Part shown: piece after piece, positions 44,744 through 53,077 of the stretch | Position numbering within the stretch: the stretch's first letter is position 1 | How the letters are laid out: each line of letters opens with the position of its first letter | Assembly: GCA_035492455.1 (NCBI GenBank) | Contig: DATJJE010000003.1 | Location: forward strand, 29,422 to 93,421 | Source of the DNA: Gp6-AA40 sp035492455 | Lineage (GTDB): Bacteria > Acidobacteriota > Vicinamibacteria > Vicinamibacterales > UBA2999 | Reading direction: 5' to 3' | Length of the DNA stretch: 64,000 bases | Translations under genes and position numbers: made by a program | Notes under the pieces: generated by a model | Told to the model about the DNA's origin: nothing | What the model saw: only the letters and a program-made list of their open reading frames with translations | The model's database searches: none

Positions 44744-45811
44744 ATGAGGCTTGTTGCCCTCGCATGTGCCATCGCTCTGTCGAGCGGGGCGTTCGCGCAG
44801 ACCGGAACGGCTCGCACAGGCTGGGATGCGATCCGCGACGGAAGAAATGCGGACGCGGCTGCCGTATTCGAGGAAGCGCTTCGTACTGAGCCACGCAATC
44901 CATCGCTCTACCTTGGCGCGGGACTCGCGGCGCAGCTGCTGGGCGACATGCGGAAGGCGCGCGATTCGTTCGAGCAGGCGCTGAAGCTGGCGCCCAATCT
45001 CACCACCGCCTCGCTGCTGCTTGGCGACCTGCTCTACCGCCAAAGCGACGTTCAGAGTGCGATTGACGTGTACGAAGCGGCACGCAGGTATGCGCCGGAC
45101 GACAGGACGCTTGTGGCGCGTCTCGCTCACCTGCGCCAGGAGCCCTCACCAGAGAACGGATTCTTCCAGTCGCAGAGTGCGCACTTCACAGTCCTCTTCG
45201 AAGGCCCCGCCGACGAAGAGCTCGCACGCCGCGCGGTTGATGTTCTCGAATCCGCATACTGGCGTGTTGGCACGGCGCTCTACACATTTCCCGAGTACGT
45301 CATCACTGTCGTCCTTTACACCGAGCAGCAGTTCCGCGATACGACGCGATCGCCCGGTTGGGCCGCGGCGGCCTATGATGGCCGCATCCGCATTCCGATG
45401 CGCGGGGCGCTCCAACAGGCGCCTGGGGAGCTCGAGCGCGTGCTGACGCACGAGCTCACGCACGCAATGATCCGTGCAATCGCTCCACGCGGCGTCCCCA
45501 CATGGCTGAACGAAGGCCTCGCGGTGATGTTCGAACCGGATGGCAGCCGCTGGGCTGCGGCGACGCTCGGCGCCTCCGACGGACGCATCCCGCTGCGGCA
45601 ACTCGAGGGAGATTTCGAGAAGTTCTCGGGCGATCAGGCGCGAATGGCGTATGCGGAAAGCGGCGAAGCCGCGCGGCGACTTTTCGACGAGGTCGGCGGC
45701 GTTGCCGTTGTGGCGCTGCTGCAGGACATTGCGCGCGGCGTGCCGCTGGACGATGCGTTCGAGCAGCGGACGCTCACGGCCTATTCGGCGTTTGCCGCAA
45801 CCCTGAGATAG
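44744..45811 (+). CDS. Secreted TPR protein with peptidase-MA-like domain
   Basis: 355 aa from ATG 44744, which starts a signal peptide (MRLVALACAIALSSGAFAQ). TPR-like helices cover residues 25-140 (FEEALRTEPRNPSLYLGAGL, FEQALKLAPNLTTA). The second half has a gluzincin motif THELTHAMIRA with the downstream Glu in WLNEGLAVMFE, as in the peptidase MA superfamily. Probably a periplasmic metallopeptidase or inactive relative. Confidence 0.85.
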   Translation: MRLVALACAIALSSGAFAQTGTARTGWDAIRDGRNADAAAVFEEALRTEPRNPSLYLGAGLAAQLLGDMRKARDSFEQALKLAPNLTTASLLLGDLLYRQSDVQSAIDVYEAARRYAPDDRTLVARLAHLRQEPSPENGFFQSQSAHFTVLFEGPADEELARRAVDVLESAYWRVGTALYTFPEYVITVVLYTEQQFRDTTRSPGWAAAAYDGRIRIPMRGALQQAPGELERVLTHELTHAMIRAIAPRGVPTWLNEGLAVMFEPDGSRWAAATLGASDGRIPLRQLEGDFEKFSGDQARMAYAESGEAARRLFDEVGGVAVVALLQDIARGVPLDDAFEQRTLTAYSAFAATLR

Positions 45812-45835
45812 AATCTGTCGGGTTCACCAAAGGCC

Positions 45836-46528
45836 GTGGCTGTCCGTCTCTTCATAGGGAACCTCCCGTACGGCGCATCCGAAGCGGATCTCCGAGCGCA
45901 CTTCGCGCCTATCGCCGAGCCCACGCACGTCGTCATGCCGGTCGATCGCGAAACCGGACGTCCGCGTGGATTTGCGTTCGTTGAATTTGCCGAGCGGAAC
46001 GTCGCCGAGCAGGTCATCGACAAGTTCAACGCGCAGCCGTTCATGGGTCGCAACCTTGCGGTGAGCGAAGCGCGGGCGCGCGAGGATCGTCCGCCCGGTG
46101 CACGGCCGCCCGGCGGTGGCTTTGGCGGTCCACGTCCCGGCGGCGGGTTCGGCGGCCCGCGCCCAGGTGGTGGCGGTTTCGGTGGACCACGTCCCGGTGG
46201 CGGCTTTGGTGGACCACGTCCCGGCGGCGGTGGCTTTGGTGGCGGTGGCGGATTCAGCGGACCGCGTCCCGGAGGTCCGGGCGGCGCCCGCGATCGCTCA
46301 GCGAACTTTGGCCCGCCCGCACCGCCCAAGCGGCTGCGCGGGAAGAAGACCTCTCAGCAGGAACACAAGCCGCGAGGACCGATCAAAGAGCGCAGCGGCG
46401 GCCGCATCTACGCTGTGGACGACCTCGAAGACGACGAGTCGATCGATATCGATGACGTCGCCACGAGCGCGAAGGCTGACGAAGCCGCGGACGTCCAAGA
46501 AACGGATAAGGACGACGATCAAGAATGA
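45836..46528 (+). CDS. RRM-type RNA-binding protein with glycine-rich region
   Basis: 230 aa, GTG start. An RRM domain occupies residues 1-80 with RNP2 LFIGNLPYG and RNP1 RGFAFVEF. A Gly/Pro/Arg-rich stretch follows (about 85-150, repeats of GGGFGGPRPG), then a Lys/Arg-rich part and an acidic tail (DDLEDDESIDIDD). Similar RRM proteins act in RNA folding or cold response. The long acidic tail is unusual for bacterial RRM proteins, which are often near 100 aa. Confidence 0.9.
   Translation: MAVRLFIGNLPYGASEADLRAHFAPIAEPTHVVMPVDRETGRPRGFAFVEFAERNVAEQVIDKFNAQPFMGRNLAVSEARAREDRPPGARPPGGGFGGPRPGGGFGGPRPGGGGFGGPRPGGGFGGPRPGGGGFGGGGGFSGPRPGGPGGARDRSANFGPPAPPKRLRGKKTSQQEHKPRGPIKERSGGRIYAVDDLEDDESIDIDDVATSAKADEAADVQETDKDDDQE
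46098..46286. repeat. Glycine-rich coding repeat in the RRM gene
   Basis: Irregular repeats of GGCGG(T/C) and GGTCCACGTCCC-type units encoding GGGFGGPRPGG. It is a compositional coding repeat and not one of the 7-bp arrays. Confidence 0.75.
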
Positions 46529-46545
46529 TCGAGGCGGCCGACCTC

Positions 46546-47298
46546 CTACAACACCTTTCGATAATCGAACCAGTCGATCGAGAAGTTAATCGTCAGCTTC
46601 CGTAGGTAAAGCAGCGCTCGGCCTTCCCCGTTGAATCGTATCGACGTCGGTAACCACAGATCCCCGTCCATGGCCTGCCTGCGCACCGTCACGGTTGCAC
46701 CCTTGTTGACGCGTCCGAGAACGCCGTAGCCGAATGACAGGTCGTCGATGGCCGTCGCATCGACCCTGACAACTTCCCTTCCCTGTTCGTCGATCCAGAT
46801 CTCACCGGCAAAGGAACGTGCGAGCCGCCCCTCACGCGTGCGCGGGGTCGCGTCGCGCTTGGGTTTGAACGTCACCACAATCGCATCGCGGCTGTTGAGC
46901 GAATCACGACGATCGATCTTGACGTCCAGCATGTTCGCCACGTCATCGACGACGGTCTTGCCGCGCTCCGTCCTGCGCACCTCGCGCCTCGACGGCGGGC
47001 TGTCCGCAACCGGCTTGCCGTCGCGCTCGATCAATTGCCGTGTCACCGCTTTGCCGCCTTCGACCGGCGTGACGGCGATGACGCGCGTTTCCCCGGTGCC
47101 AAGCCGGCCGAACGGATTCAAATCGAGCTCGGTGCGCCGCTCTTTATAAGCGAAGCGGTTCTGCTCTTCCTGCGACCTGGTGAGGTTGGCCCGGACGGCT
47201 TCGAAGAACGGCTCCGGATCCGGCAGCGGCCGGTTATTGCGTCCCGTTGCCGTCTGCATGAGCAGCGCGGCGGTGAGCAGACGGACCACAAGCGTCAT
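46546..47298 (-). CDS. Secreted hypothetical protein
   Basis: 250 aa with a weak signal peptide (TLVVRLLTAALLMQTATG). The mature protein is beta-rich, with REVVRVDATAIDDLSFGYGV and WLPTSIRFNGEGRALLYLRK, reminiscent of outer-membrane lipoprotein-sorting-like folds. No named family recognised. It overlaps the aminotransferase gene by 4 bases. Confidence 0.75.
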   Translation of the reverse strand: MTLVVRLLTAALLMQTATGRNNRPLPDPEPFFEAVRANLTRSQEEQNRFAYKERRTELDLNPFGRLGTGETRVIAVTPVEGGKAVTRQLIERDGKPVADSPPSRREVRRTERGKTVVDDVANMLDVKIDRRDSLNSRDAIVVTFKPKRDATPRTREGRLARSFAGEIWIDEQGREVVRVDATAIDDLSFGYGVLGRVNKGATVTVRRQAMDGDLWLPTSIRFNGEGRALLYLRKLTINFSIDWFDYRKVL

Positions 47299-48455
47299 AC
47301 CTTGCAGAGCCGTTCAGCCGCCTGCTCGAGCGTCTCGTCCCGTTTGCCGAAACAGAAGCGGAGAATGGGTCCCGAGTCGACGCCGTAGAGAAATGACGAG
47401 GGCGGAATGGACGCGACCCCGTGCTCTTTCAACAGCCACATTGCCACATCGGCATCCGCATCGGACGAGATGGCCGCGTAATCCATCATCTGGAAGAACG
47501 TGCCGCGGCACGGCAGCGGCCGGAATCGCGATTCCTTGATGAGGGAGAGAAACAAGTCGCGCTTGCGCTGGTAGAACGCGCCGACGCTTCGGCATTCGGG
47601 ATCGTTGCGCAGCATCTCGGCGAATGCCATCTGAATGGCCCCATTCACCGCGAACGTCACCCATTGATGGATGCTCTGCACCTCCGCGTTGAGCGCTTTC
47701 GGCGCCGCCGTCCATCCAATTTTCCAGCCGGTCGTGTGAAAGGTCTTGGCAAACGATCCGATCACGATCGCGCGCTCCGCAATCGCCGGATGGCGCGACA
47801 TGCTTTCGTGCCGCGCGCCGTCGAACACGATGTGTTCGTAGGCTTCGTCGGACACCACCACAGCGTCGGTCTGCTCGAGCAACCGCTGCAGCTCGCGCAT
47901 GTCGTCCGCGTCCAGGATCATTCCGGTCGGGTTGTGCGGCGAGTTCAAAACGATAGCGCGGGTCCGCGGCGTGATGGCGCGCCGCGCCGCGTCCCAGTCG
48001 ATCTTGTAGTTCGGCGGCCGCAGGGTGACGAATACCGGGGTGCCACCGCTTAATTGAATCGCGGGCACATATGAGTCGTAAGCCGGCTGAAACAGCAACA
48101 CCTCGTCACCCGGATGCACGAGCGCTGTGAGCGTGGCAAACAGCGCCTCGGTGGCACCCGACGTAATCGTGATCTCCGACACCGGATCGTAGCGATGGCC
48201 ATAGAGGCGCTCGATCTTCATCGCCAGCGCCTCGCGCAGCGGAATCGTGCCCGGCATCGGCGCGTACTGGTTGTGTCCCTCGCGCATGTAGCGTGCTACG
48301 GCGTCGATGAGCTCCGGTGCGCAGTTAAAGTCGGGAAAGCCTTGAGACAGGTTGATCGCGCCATGCTCGAGCGCGAGCCGCGACATCGTCGTGAAGATGG
48401 TCACGCCCGTGTCAGGCAATTTGGAGCGCACGGGTATGGTGCTGCGCGTAGACAT
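47295..48455 (-). CDS. PLP-dependent aminotransferase, methionine/kynurenine aminotransferase type
   Basis: 386 aa fold-type I aminotransferase. SQGFPDFNCAPELIDAV near residue 37, NSPHNPTGMILD with the cofactor-binding Asn, and the PLP Lys in IGSFAKTFHTTGWKIGWT. Closest by features to YbdL-like methionine aminotransferases and class I beta-lyases. Substrate is uncertain. It leads a pair with the secreted hypothetical gene. Confidence 0.88.
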   Translation of the reverse strand: MSTRSTIPVRSKLPDTGVTIFTTMSRLALEHGAINLSQGFPDFNCAPELIDAVARYMREGHNQYAPMPGTIPLREALAMKIERLYGHRYDPVSEITITSGATEALFATLTALVHPGDEVLLFQPAYDSYVPAIQLSGGTPVFVTLRPPNYKIDWDAARRAITPRTRAIVLNSPHNPTGMILDADDMRELQRLLEQTDAVVVSDEAYEHIVFDGARHESMSRHPAIAERAIVIGSFAKTFHTTGWKIGWTAAPKALNAEVQSIHQWVTFAVNGAIQMAFAEMLRNDPECRSVGAFYQRKRDLFLSLIKESRFRPLPCRGTFFQMMDYAAISSDADADVAMWLLKEHGVASIPPSSFLYGVDSGPILRFCFGKRDETLEQAAERLCKV

Positions 48456-48462
48456 CGGTACA

Positions 48463-48504
48463 AGGTTACAGGTTTCAGGTTAGAGGTGTCAGGTTATAGG
48501 GGTC
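48463..48504. repeat. Heptamer array, AGGTTNN flavour, overlapping a stop codon
   Basis: Six units: AGGTTAC, AGGTTTC, AGGTTAG, AGGTGTC, AGGTTAT, AGGGGTC. The stop codon of the lipase-maturation-factor gene lies inside the fifth unit, and the array ends 7 bases before the aminotransferase start codon (on the minus strand). Confidence 0.9.
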
Positions 48505-49972
48505 CGATTGGGTTCGTCAGATAGGTGACGAACTCGCGCTTCCACCAATTGCCTGTCTTCCCGCGTTCATCCCGGGACGTGAAGTGATACTGATAGTACG
48601 TAAATCGGACATAGCGCGGGCGCCTCTCGAGCGGATTCGGACCGAGCAGTCTTGTGACCGCCGGCTCGCCGGCGATCACGCGCTCGGCTAATCTGACAAG
48701 CCAGTCCTGCGCGGAGAACGGGTCGAGCGCGGCGAACCACATCTGCCAGTCGAGCCGTGGCATGTGCGGCTCCACGAACCGCGGACGGCGCGCAACGTTG
48801 CCCGGTTTCCACTTGAACTCCTGCTCCTTCCACGTCGTCCCGTCCGCGCTGACTTCGACCGTGATCTCCGGCCGTTGTGTGGTCATCACTCGAAAAAGAC
48901 CGTAGCCGTTGACGGACCCAAACGGCGACACGCGCGTTAACAGCATCCCCGCCCAGCCTCGGTCGAAGAATCCCCGCAGGCCGCGGGTTCTGTCCATTTC
49001 ACGAAACACTGTCATCACGCTCAACACCGCGATGCAGGCTGCCACGACGTTTACGCCAACTCGCCACATGCGCGAGCGAACGGAATGCCGTTCGAACTGC
49101 TGCTTGTTTGCCGTCACGCGCCGCGGGACCAATCGCGCGAGCGTTTGATCGTCGAGCAGCGACAAATACAACACGATCGTCAGGATGTTGAAAAAGCCGT
49201 AGTTTCCAGTCGCACCGATCCCGACCTGCAGCAGGATCATCAGCGCGCACGCGGCGAGCCGCGCATGCCAGAAACGCGCAGGAAGGAAGATCAGCCACGA
49301 GGCAATCAGCTCGATGAGCATCGTCCCGCCCGTCGACCAGTAGTGCAGCCACGATGGAAGCTGGTACATGTACCAACTCGTCCACGCCGGCAGCGGCTGT
49401 GTTTCGTAGTGATAGCTCAACGCGGTCCAGTTCGCCCACGTTGGGTCGCCGCTGAGGACCTTCGTGATGCCGGACAGAAACGTCAGTTTGAACGCGAGAA
49501 GCCAGATGGTCCAGCGCACGACGACCGGCGGCTCTCTCTCGTCATGGAAGTGCTCGCGCCACACCAGCGGGGCATAGAGCACGGCGAGAAGTCCGGTTTC
49601 GAGCAGCAGTGAATCCCACTGGAACTCGAGAAACAACTGGCCGGCCACTGTCACTGAAAGATAGAGAAGCCACAGCAGCGCGGCGGTTGCGGTCGGAACG
49701 ATGCCCGCAATGAGGAGCAGCGACGCGGCCGCGCCGCCCCAGCACAACGACGACAGCCATGCGTCGCTCGGCGAGATCCAAACGAGACTTGGCGCGATGT
49801 AATACGCGGAGGCGCCGTCGCGCGCGTGAAGCTCCGCGAAAAACTCGCGCACCGGCAGGACGCCATGTTCGCCGACGAGTCCCGTGATCTGAACCGCCAG
49901 CGATACGAAGGCGATGAGATAGACGACACCGAGCAGGCGGAGAAAAAGCCAACGGGAGCGGGTGAACGTCAT
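48494..49972 (-). CDS. Lipase maturation factor family membrane protein
   Basis: 492 aa from ATG 49972 (MTFTRSRWLFLRLLGVVYLI). Multiple TM segments (LCWGGAAASLLLIAGIVPTA, IELIASWLIFLPARFW) and the conserved WDSLLLETGLLAVLYAPL, CALMILLQVGIGATGNYGFF and RRPRFVEPHMPRLDWQMWFA are typical of the LMF1 family. Bacterial members are uncharacterised. The upstream in-frame extension is a translated repeat region and is excluded. Confidence 0.9.
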   Translation of the reverse strand: MTFTRSRWLFLRLLGVVYLIAFVSLAVQITGLVGEHGVLPVREFFAELHARDGASAYYIAPSLVWISPSDAWLSSLCWGGAAASLLLIAGIVPTATAALLWLLYLSVTVAGQLFLEFQWDSLLLETGLLAVLYAPLVWREHFHDEREPPVVVRWTIWLLAFKLTFLSGITKVLSGDPTWANWTALSYHYETQPLPAWTSWYMYQLPSWLHYWSTGGTMLIELIASWLIFLPARFWHARLAACALMILLQVGIGATGNYGFFNILTIVLYLSLLDDQTLARLVPRRVTANKQQFERHSVRSRMWRVGVNVVAACIAVLSVMTVFREMDRTRGLRGFFDRGWAGMLLTRVSPFGSVNGYGLFRVMTTQRPEITVEVSADGTTWKEQEFKWKPGNVARRPRFVEPHMPRLDWQMWFAALDPFSAQDWLVRLAERVIAGEPAVTRLLGPNPLERRPRYVRFTYYQYHFTSRDERGKTGNWWKREFVTYLTNPIGPL

Positions 49973-49989
49973 TCCAGACGATCCATAAC

Positions 49990-50134
49990 GTGCGATGGTG
50001 ACGTTGGTGCGAGGGGGGCGAAGGTGCGTCCGAAAGTGCGATGGTGCGAACGTTCGCATCGATGGCGCTGGCACCTCGAACCATCGCACCTTCGGACGCA
50101 CCTTCGCACCCTCGCACGTGTCGCACCATCGCAC
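49990..50134. repeat. Long imperfect inverted repeat built of GTGCGA units
   Basis: Left arm 49990-50048 and right arm 50077-50134 are nearly exact reverse complements over about 58 bases, with a 28-base spacer. Each arm is itself made of GTGCGA(N)-type units of about 7-8 bases (GTGCGAT, GGTGCGA). The RNA would fold into a very long hairpin. It lies between the 81-aa gene (stop at 50157) and the lipase-maturation-factor gene. Confidence 0.88.
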
Positions 50135-50156
50135 CGCATCACGGGAGCGTCTCTCC

Positions 50157-50402
50157 TTATTCCACAAACTGAAACGGCTTGAGAGCGAGCACCGAATACT
50201 TGTTGCGCAGCGTAACGACGCGATCGTAATAGGTGTCCTTCGGGAACTCGCCCCGCAGCAGGCGATCGCGCAGGCGGCGGATTTCGTAGCGATAGAGGTC
50301 ATTGACGTATCCGCGCACGAGCTCTGGCGAAGTGCTGGAGCGCGGCCGAATGCCGTGGCGTTCGAGCGCCGCGAGGACATCGCGGCGGTAGCGGTAGTCC
50401 AC
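50157..50402 (-). CDS. Small conserved-looking hypothetical protein
   Basis: 81 aa, GTG start preceded at once by an in-frame TAG. It is helix-rich and charged (YRRDVLAALERHGIRPRSST, YRYEIRRLRDRLLRGEF), cytoplasmic, with no recognised domain. Good codon usage and a complete fold-like pattern support it being real. Confidence 0.72.
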   Translation of the reverse strand: MDYRYRRDVLAALERHGIRPRSSTSPELVRGYVNDLYRYEIRRLRDRLLRGEFPKDTYYDRVVTLRNKYSVLALKPFQFVE

Positions 50403-50602
50403 CTAATGCTGGATGCCTTGCGCCCAGTTCAAGGTGAGCGCGATCGGATCGTGTTGCCGGGCACGTGATGCACGGCTTGGTGACGGGATTCTACGGGATC
50501 GGAAGGCGGACCTGAAGGTCCGCCTCTACGATCCGACGCGACGTGGAAGAAGCGGCACTTTCAACTTACTTTTCCACTTCTTCCACTTTTCCACTTTTCC
50601 AC
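50403..50602. other. 200-base intergenic region with two repeat elements
   Basis: Contains the TGAA palindrome at 50504-50525 and the 8-bp array at 50557-50605 directly after the ahcY stop codon. It also holds the presumed promoter of the 81-aa gene. Nothing else identifiable. Confidence 0.5.
50504..50525. repeat. Perfect palindrome with TGAA loop (REP-like)
   Basis: AGGCGGACC, TGAA, GGTCCGCCT: perfect 9-bp stem around TGAA, followed by CTACG. Shares loop and 3' flank with the 18072 element while the stem differs by compensated changes. It is between same-strand genes downstream of ahcY. Confidence 0.82.
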
Positions 50603-50605
50603 TTA
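50557..50605. repeat. 8-bp degenerate array directly after ahcY
   Basis: Units such as CTTTTCCA, CTTTTCCA, CTTCTTCCA and CTTTCAA on the plus strand, period about 8. The array starts inside the ahcY stop codon and extends downstream of the gene; it is pyrimidine-rich on the plus strand, purine-rich in the mRNA. Confidence 0.85.
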
Positions 50606-52105
50606 GTACCGATAGTGACTCGGCTTGTACGGGCCTTCCACCGGCACGCCGATGTAGTCGGCCTGCTCGGGCGTCAGCTTCGTCAGCTTCACCCCAAGGT
50701 GCTCGAGGTGCAGCCGCGCCACTTCCTCGTCCAGTGCCTTCGGCAGCATCGTCACGGACTTGCCGTACTTCTCGGCGTTGGCGTGCAGCTCGAGCTGCGC
50801 GAGCACCTGATTGGTGAACGACGCGGACATGACGAAGCTCGGGTGGCCGGTCGCGCATCCGAGATTGAGGAGACGTCCTTCCGCGAGCACGAGAACGCTG
50901 TGGCCGTCCGCGAAGCGCCACTCGTCGTATTGCGGCTTGATGTTGATCTTCTGAATGCCCGCGACCTTCTTCAGGCCCGCGATGTCGATCTCGTTGTCGA
51001 AGTGGCCGATGTTCCCGACGATCGCCTTGTCCTTCATGCGCTGCATATGGGCAACGGTGATGATGTTCAGGTTGCCGGTGGCCGTGATGAAGATGTCCGC
51101 CTCCTCGATCACATCGTCGAGCGTGTTGACCTCGAAGCCTTCCATGGCGGCCTGCAGCGCGCAGATCGGATCGATCTCCGCAACGATGACGCGGCAGCCC
51201 TGACCACGCAGCGCCTGGGCGCACCCCTTGCCGACTTCGCCGTAGCCCACTACCGCCGCTACCTTGCCGCCGAGCATCACGTCGGTCGCACGCGCGAGTC
51301 CGTCAGGCAGCGAATGGCGGCAGCCGTAAATATTGTCGAACTTGCTCTTGGTCACCGAGTCGTTGACGTTGATGCCGGGGAACAGCAGTGTCCCCGCTTC
51401 CATCATCTGGTAGAGGCGATGCACGCCAGTCGTGGTCTCTTCGCTGACGCCACGAATGGCCTTCGCCAAATTCGTCCATCGGCCCGGATTCGACTTCAGC
51501 TCACGCGAGATCGCGTTGAGAATGACGCCCCATTCTTCCGGCTCGTTTTCCGGATCGAACGGCGGCACTTTCCCCGCTTTCTCGAATTCAGCCGCCTTGT
51601 GCACAAACAGCGTCGCGTCGCCGCCATCGTCAACAATCAGTGTCGGACCGTTGCCGTCCGGCCAGACCAGCGCTTCCACCGTGCACCACCAGTACTCGTC
51701 GAGCGTCTCGCCTTTCCACGCGAAGACCGGCGTGCCTTTCGGCGACTCCGGCGTTCCGCCGGTTTCCGGGCGGCCCACAACGACCGCTGCGGCGGCGTGA
51801 TCCTGGGTGGAGAAAATGTTGCACGACACCCAGCGCACGTCGGCGCCGAGCTCGGTCAACGTCTCGATGAGCACGGCGGTCTGAATGGTCATGTGCAGGC
51901 TGCCCATGATGCGCGCCCCAACCAGCGGCTTCTTTCCCGCGTAGCGCTTGCGCAGCGCCATCAGACCAGGCATTTCGTGCTCGGCGAGACGAATTTCCTT
52001 CCGTCCCCAGTCCGCGAGCTCCAGGTTCGCGACCTTGAAGGCAGGGCGTGCGGCGTGGGCGGCTGCCTCGAACGCATGCATCTTTTCGAATAGAACGGTG
52101 GCCAT
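50603..52105 (-). CDS. ahcY: Adenosylhomocysteinase
   Basis: 500 aa enzyme that cleaves S-adenosylhomocysteine to adenosine and homocysteine in the methyl cycle. Features: MPGLMALRKRYAGKKPLVGA, HMTIQTAVLIETLTELGADV, WCSCNIFSTQDHAAAA-like VSCNIFSTQDHAAAA, the NAD motif VVGYGEVGKGCAQALRGQG and the C-terminal KPSHYRY. It carries the roughly 40-residue insertion seen in many bacterial forms. A GGAG ribosome-binding site precedes the start. It directly follows an ArsR-methyltransferase gene. Confidence 0.97.
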   Translation of the reverse strand: MATVLFEKMHAFEAAAHAARPAFKVANLELADWGRKEIRLAEHEMPGLMALRKRYAGKKPLVGARIMGSLHMTIQTAVLIETLTELGADVRWVSCNIFSTQDHAAAAVVVGRPETGGTPESPKGTPVFAWKGETLDEYWWCTVEALVWPDGNGPTLIVDDGGDATLFVHKAAEFEKAGKVPPFDPENEPEEWGVILNAISRELKSNPGRWTNLAKAIRGVSEETTTGVHRLYQMMEAGTLLFPGINVNDSVTKSKFDNIYGCRHSLPDGLARATDVMLGGKVAAVVGYGEVGKGCAQALRGQGCRVIVAEIDPICALQAAMEGFEVNTLDDVIEEADIFITATGNLNIITVAHMQRMKDKAIVGNIGHFDNEIDIAGLKKVAGIQKINIKPQYDEWRFADGHSVLVLAEGRLLNLGCATGHPSFVMSASFTNQVLAQLELHANAEKYGKSVTMLPKALDEEVARLHLEHLGVKLTKLTPEQADYIGVPVEGPYKPSHYRY

Positions 52106-53044
52106 CTATTTATCTCCTCGCGTTGCAATGGCTGCGAACAGGGCGGGCCCCTTCGCCTCCGGATCGACCGGCAAGACACGCACTCGTGCACTTTGAAACC
52201 CTGCGCCGGTCAAAAATTTCACGATCTGCTTTTCCGAAAACCCGAGCCACACGTGGCCCATCTGCTGCTGATACTCCTCGTGGTGATGCGGCAGCATGTC
52301 GAGTACGAGAACCTTTGCGCCGGGACGGCAGACGCGCGCCACTTCAGTGAGCGTGCGTGACGGATCGGGCGAGTAGTGCAGCACGAGCGACAGCATCGCC
52401 GCATCGAGCTCGCCGTCCTTGATGGGCAGCGCTTCGAGCTCGCCCTTGCGAATCTCCACATTACGCAGGTCGGCGAGCCGCTTGCGCGCGGCGTCGAGCA
52501 TTTCGCCGGATCCGTCCACCGCGATGACACGCCGTACGTACCGGGCAATTGTCTCCGTCAGCTGTCCCGTGCCGCAGCCCAGGTCGCCGACGATGAGCGT
52601 GGGGTCGATCAGGCCCAGCACGGCCCACAGATAAAAGGTGTCGCCGAACAGACCCTCACGGAGCCGATCCCACTTCCCTGCCGCGGTCGCGAAGAACTCC
52701 TGCGATTTCACCCGCCGGCGATCGAGCACGCCGCGCAGACGGCGCCCGTCGTGTGCGGCCGCGGTGGTCGACGCGACCTGCTCGCGAATGAGCGGCCACA
52801 GGCGGCTTGCTGCCGAATCGAGATCGTCGAGCGGCATCGTGTAATAGCGGCTGGTCGCATCGCGGCGGGACGACACCCAGTTGTCGTCAGCGAGCGTCTT
52901 GAGATGGCGGCTGACGCTGGACTGCGGCATCTGCAGCACCGCACACAGCTCCGATACTGTCAGCTCGTGCTGTTCGAGCATGAGCAGCATGCGGCAGCGC
53001 GTCGGGTCCGAGAGCGCCGACATGTGCTCGAGAATCTCTACCAT
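52106..53044 (-). CDS. ArsR-family regulator fused to a SAM methyltransferase domain
   Basis: 312 aa. The N-terminal winged helix (CRMLLMLEQHELTVSELCAV, QSSVSRHLKTLADDNWV) is ArsR-type without the metal-site Cys residues. The second domain is a class I methyltransferase fold with VGDLGCGTGQLTETIARYV and LVLDMLPHHHEEYQ. Placed upstream of ahcY, it fits a SahR-like sensor of SAH or SAM that controls the methyl cycle; this is inference from context. It may have lost catalysis and serve only as a ligand-binding domain. Confidence 0.9.
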   Translation of the reverse strand: MVEILEHMSALSDPTRCRMLLMLEQHELTVSELCAVLQMPQSSVSRHLKTLADDNWVSSRRDATSRYYTMPLDDLDSAASRLWPLIREQVASTTAAAHDGRRLRGVLDRRRVKSQEFFATAAGKWDRLREGLFGDTFYLWAVLGLIDPTLIVGDLGCGTGQLTETIARYVRRVIAVDGSGEMLDAARKRLADLRNVEIRKGELEALPIKDGELDAAMLSLVLHYSPDPSRTLTEVARVCRPGAKVLVLDMLPHHHEEYQQQMGHVWLGFSEKQIVKFLTGAGFQSARVRVLPVDPEAKGPALFAAIATRGDK

Positions 53045-53062
53045 CCGTAAATCCGGATAGTA
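53043..53062. promoter_or_regulatory. Candidate operator/promoter of the arsR-methyltransferase-ahcY operon
   Basis: An inverted repeat ATCCG (53043-53047) and CGGAT (53054-53058) overlaps the start codon of the regulator; a TACTAT -10-like hexamer lies just beyond it on the minus strand (53057-53062). An autoregulatory ArsR-type site is plausible. No convincing -35. Confidence 0.35.
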
Positions 53063-53077
53063 GCATATTTGCGACCT

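Noticed and set aside
46098..46286. Gly-rich stretch of the RRM gene as part of the heptamer family
   Set aside because: Units are multiples of three with codon-driven GGN composition and no 7-bp period.
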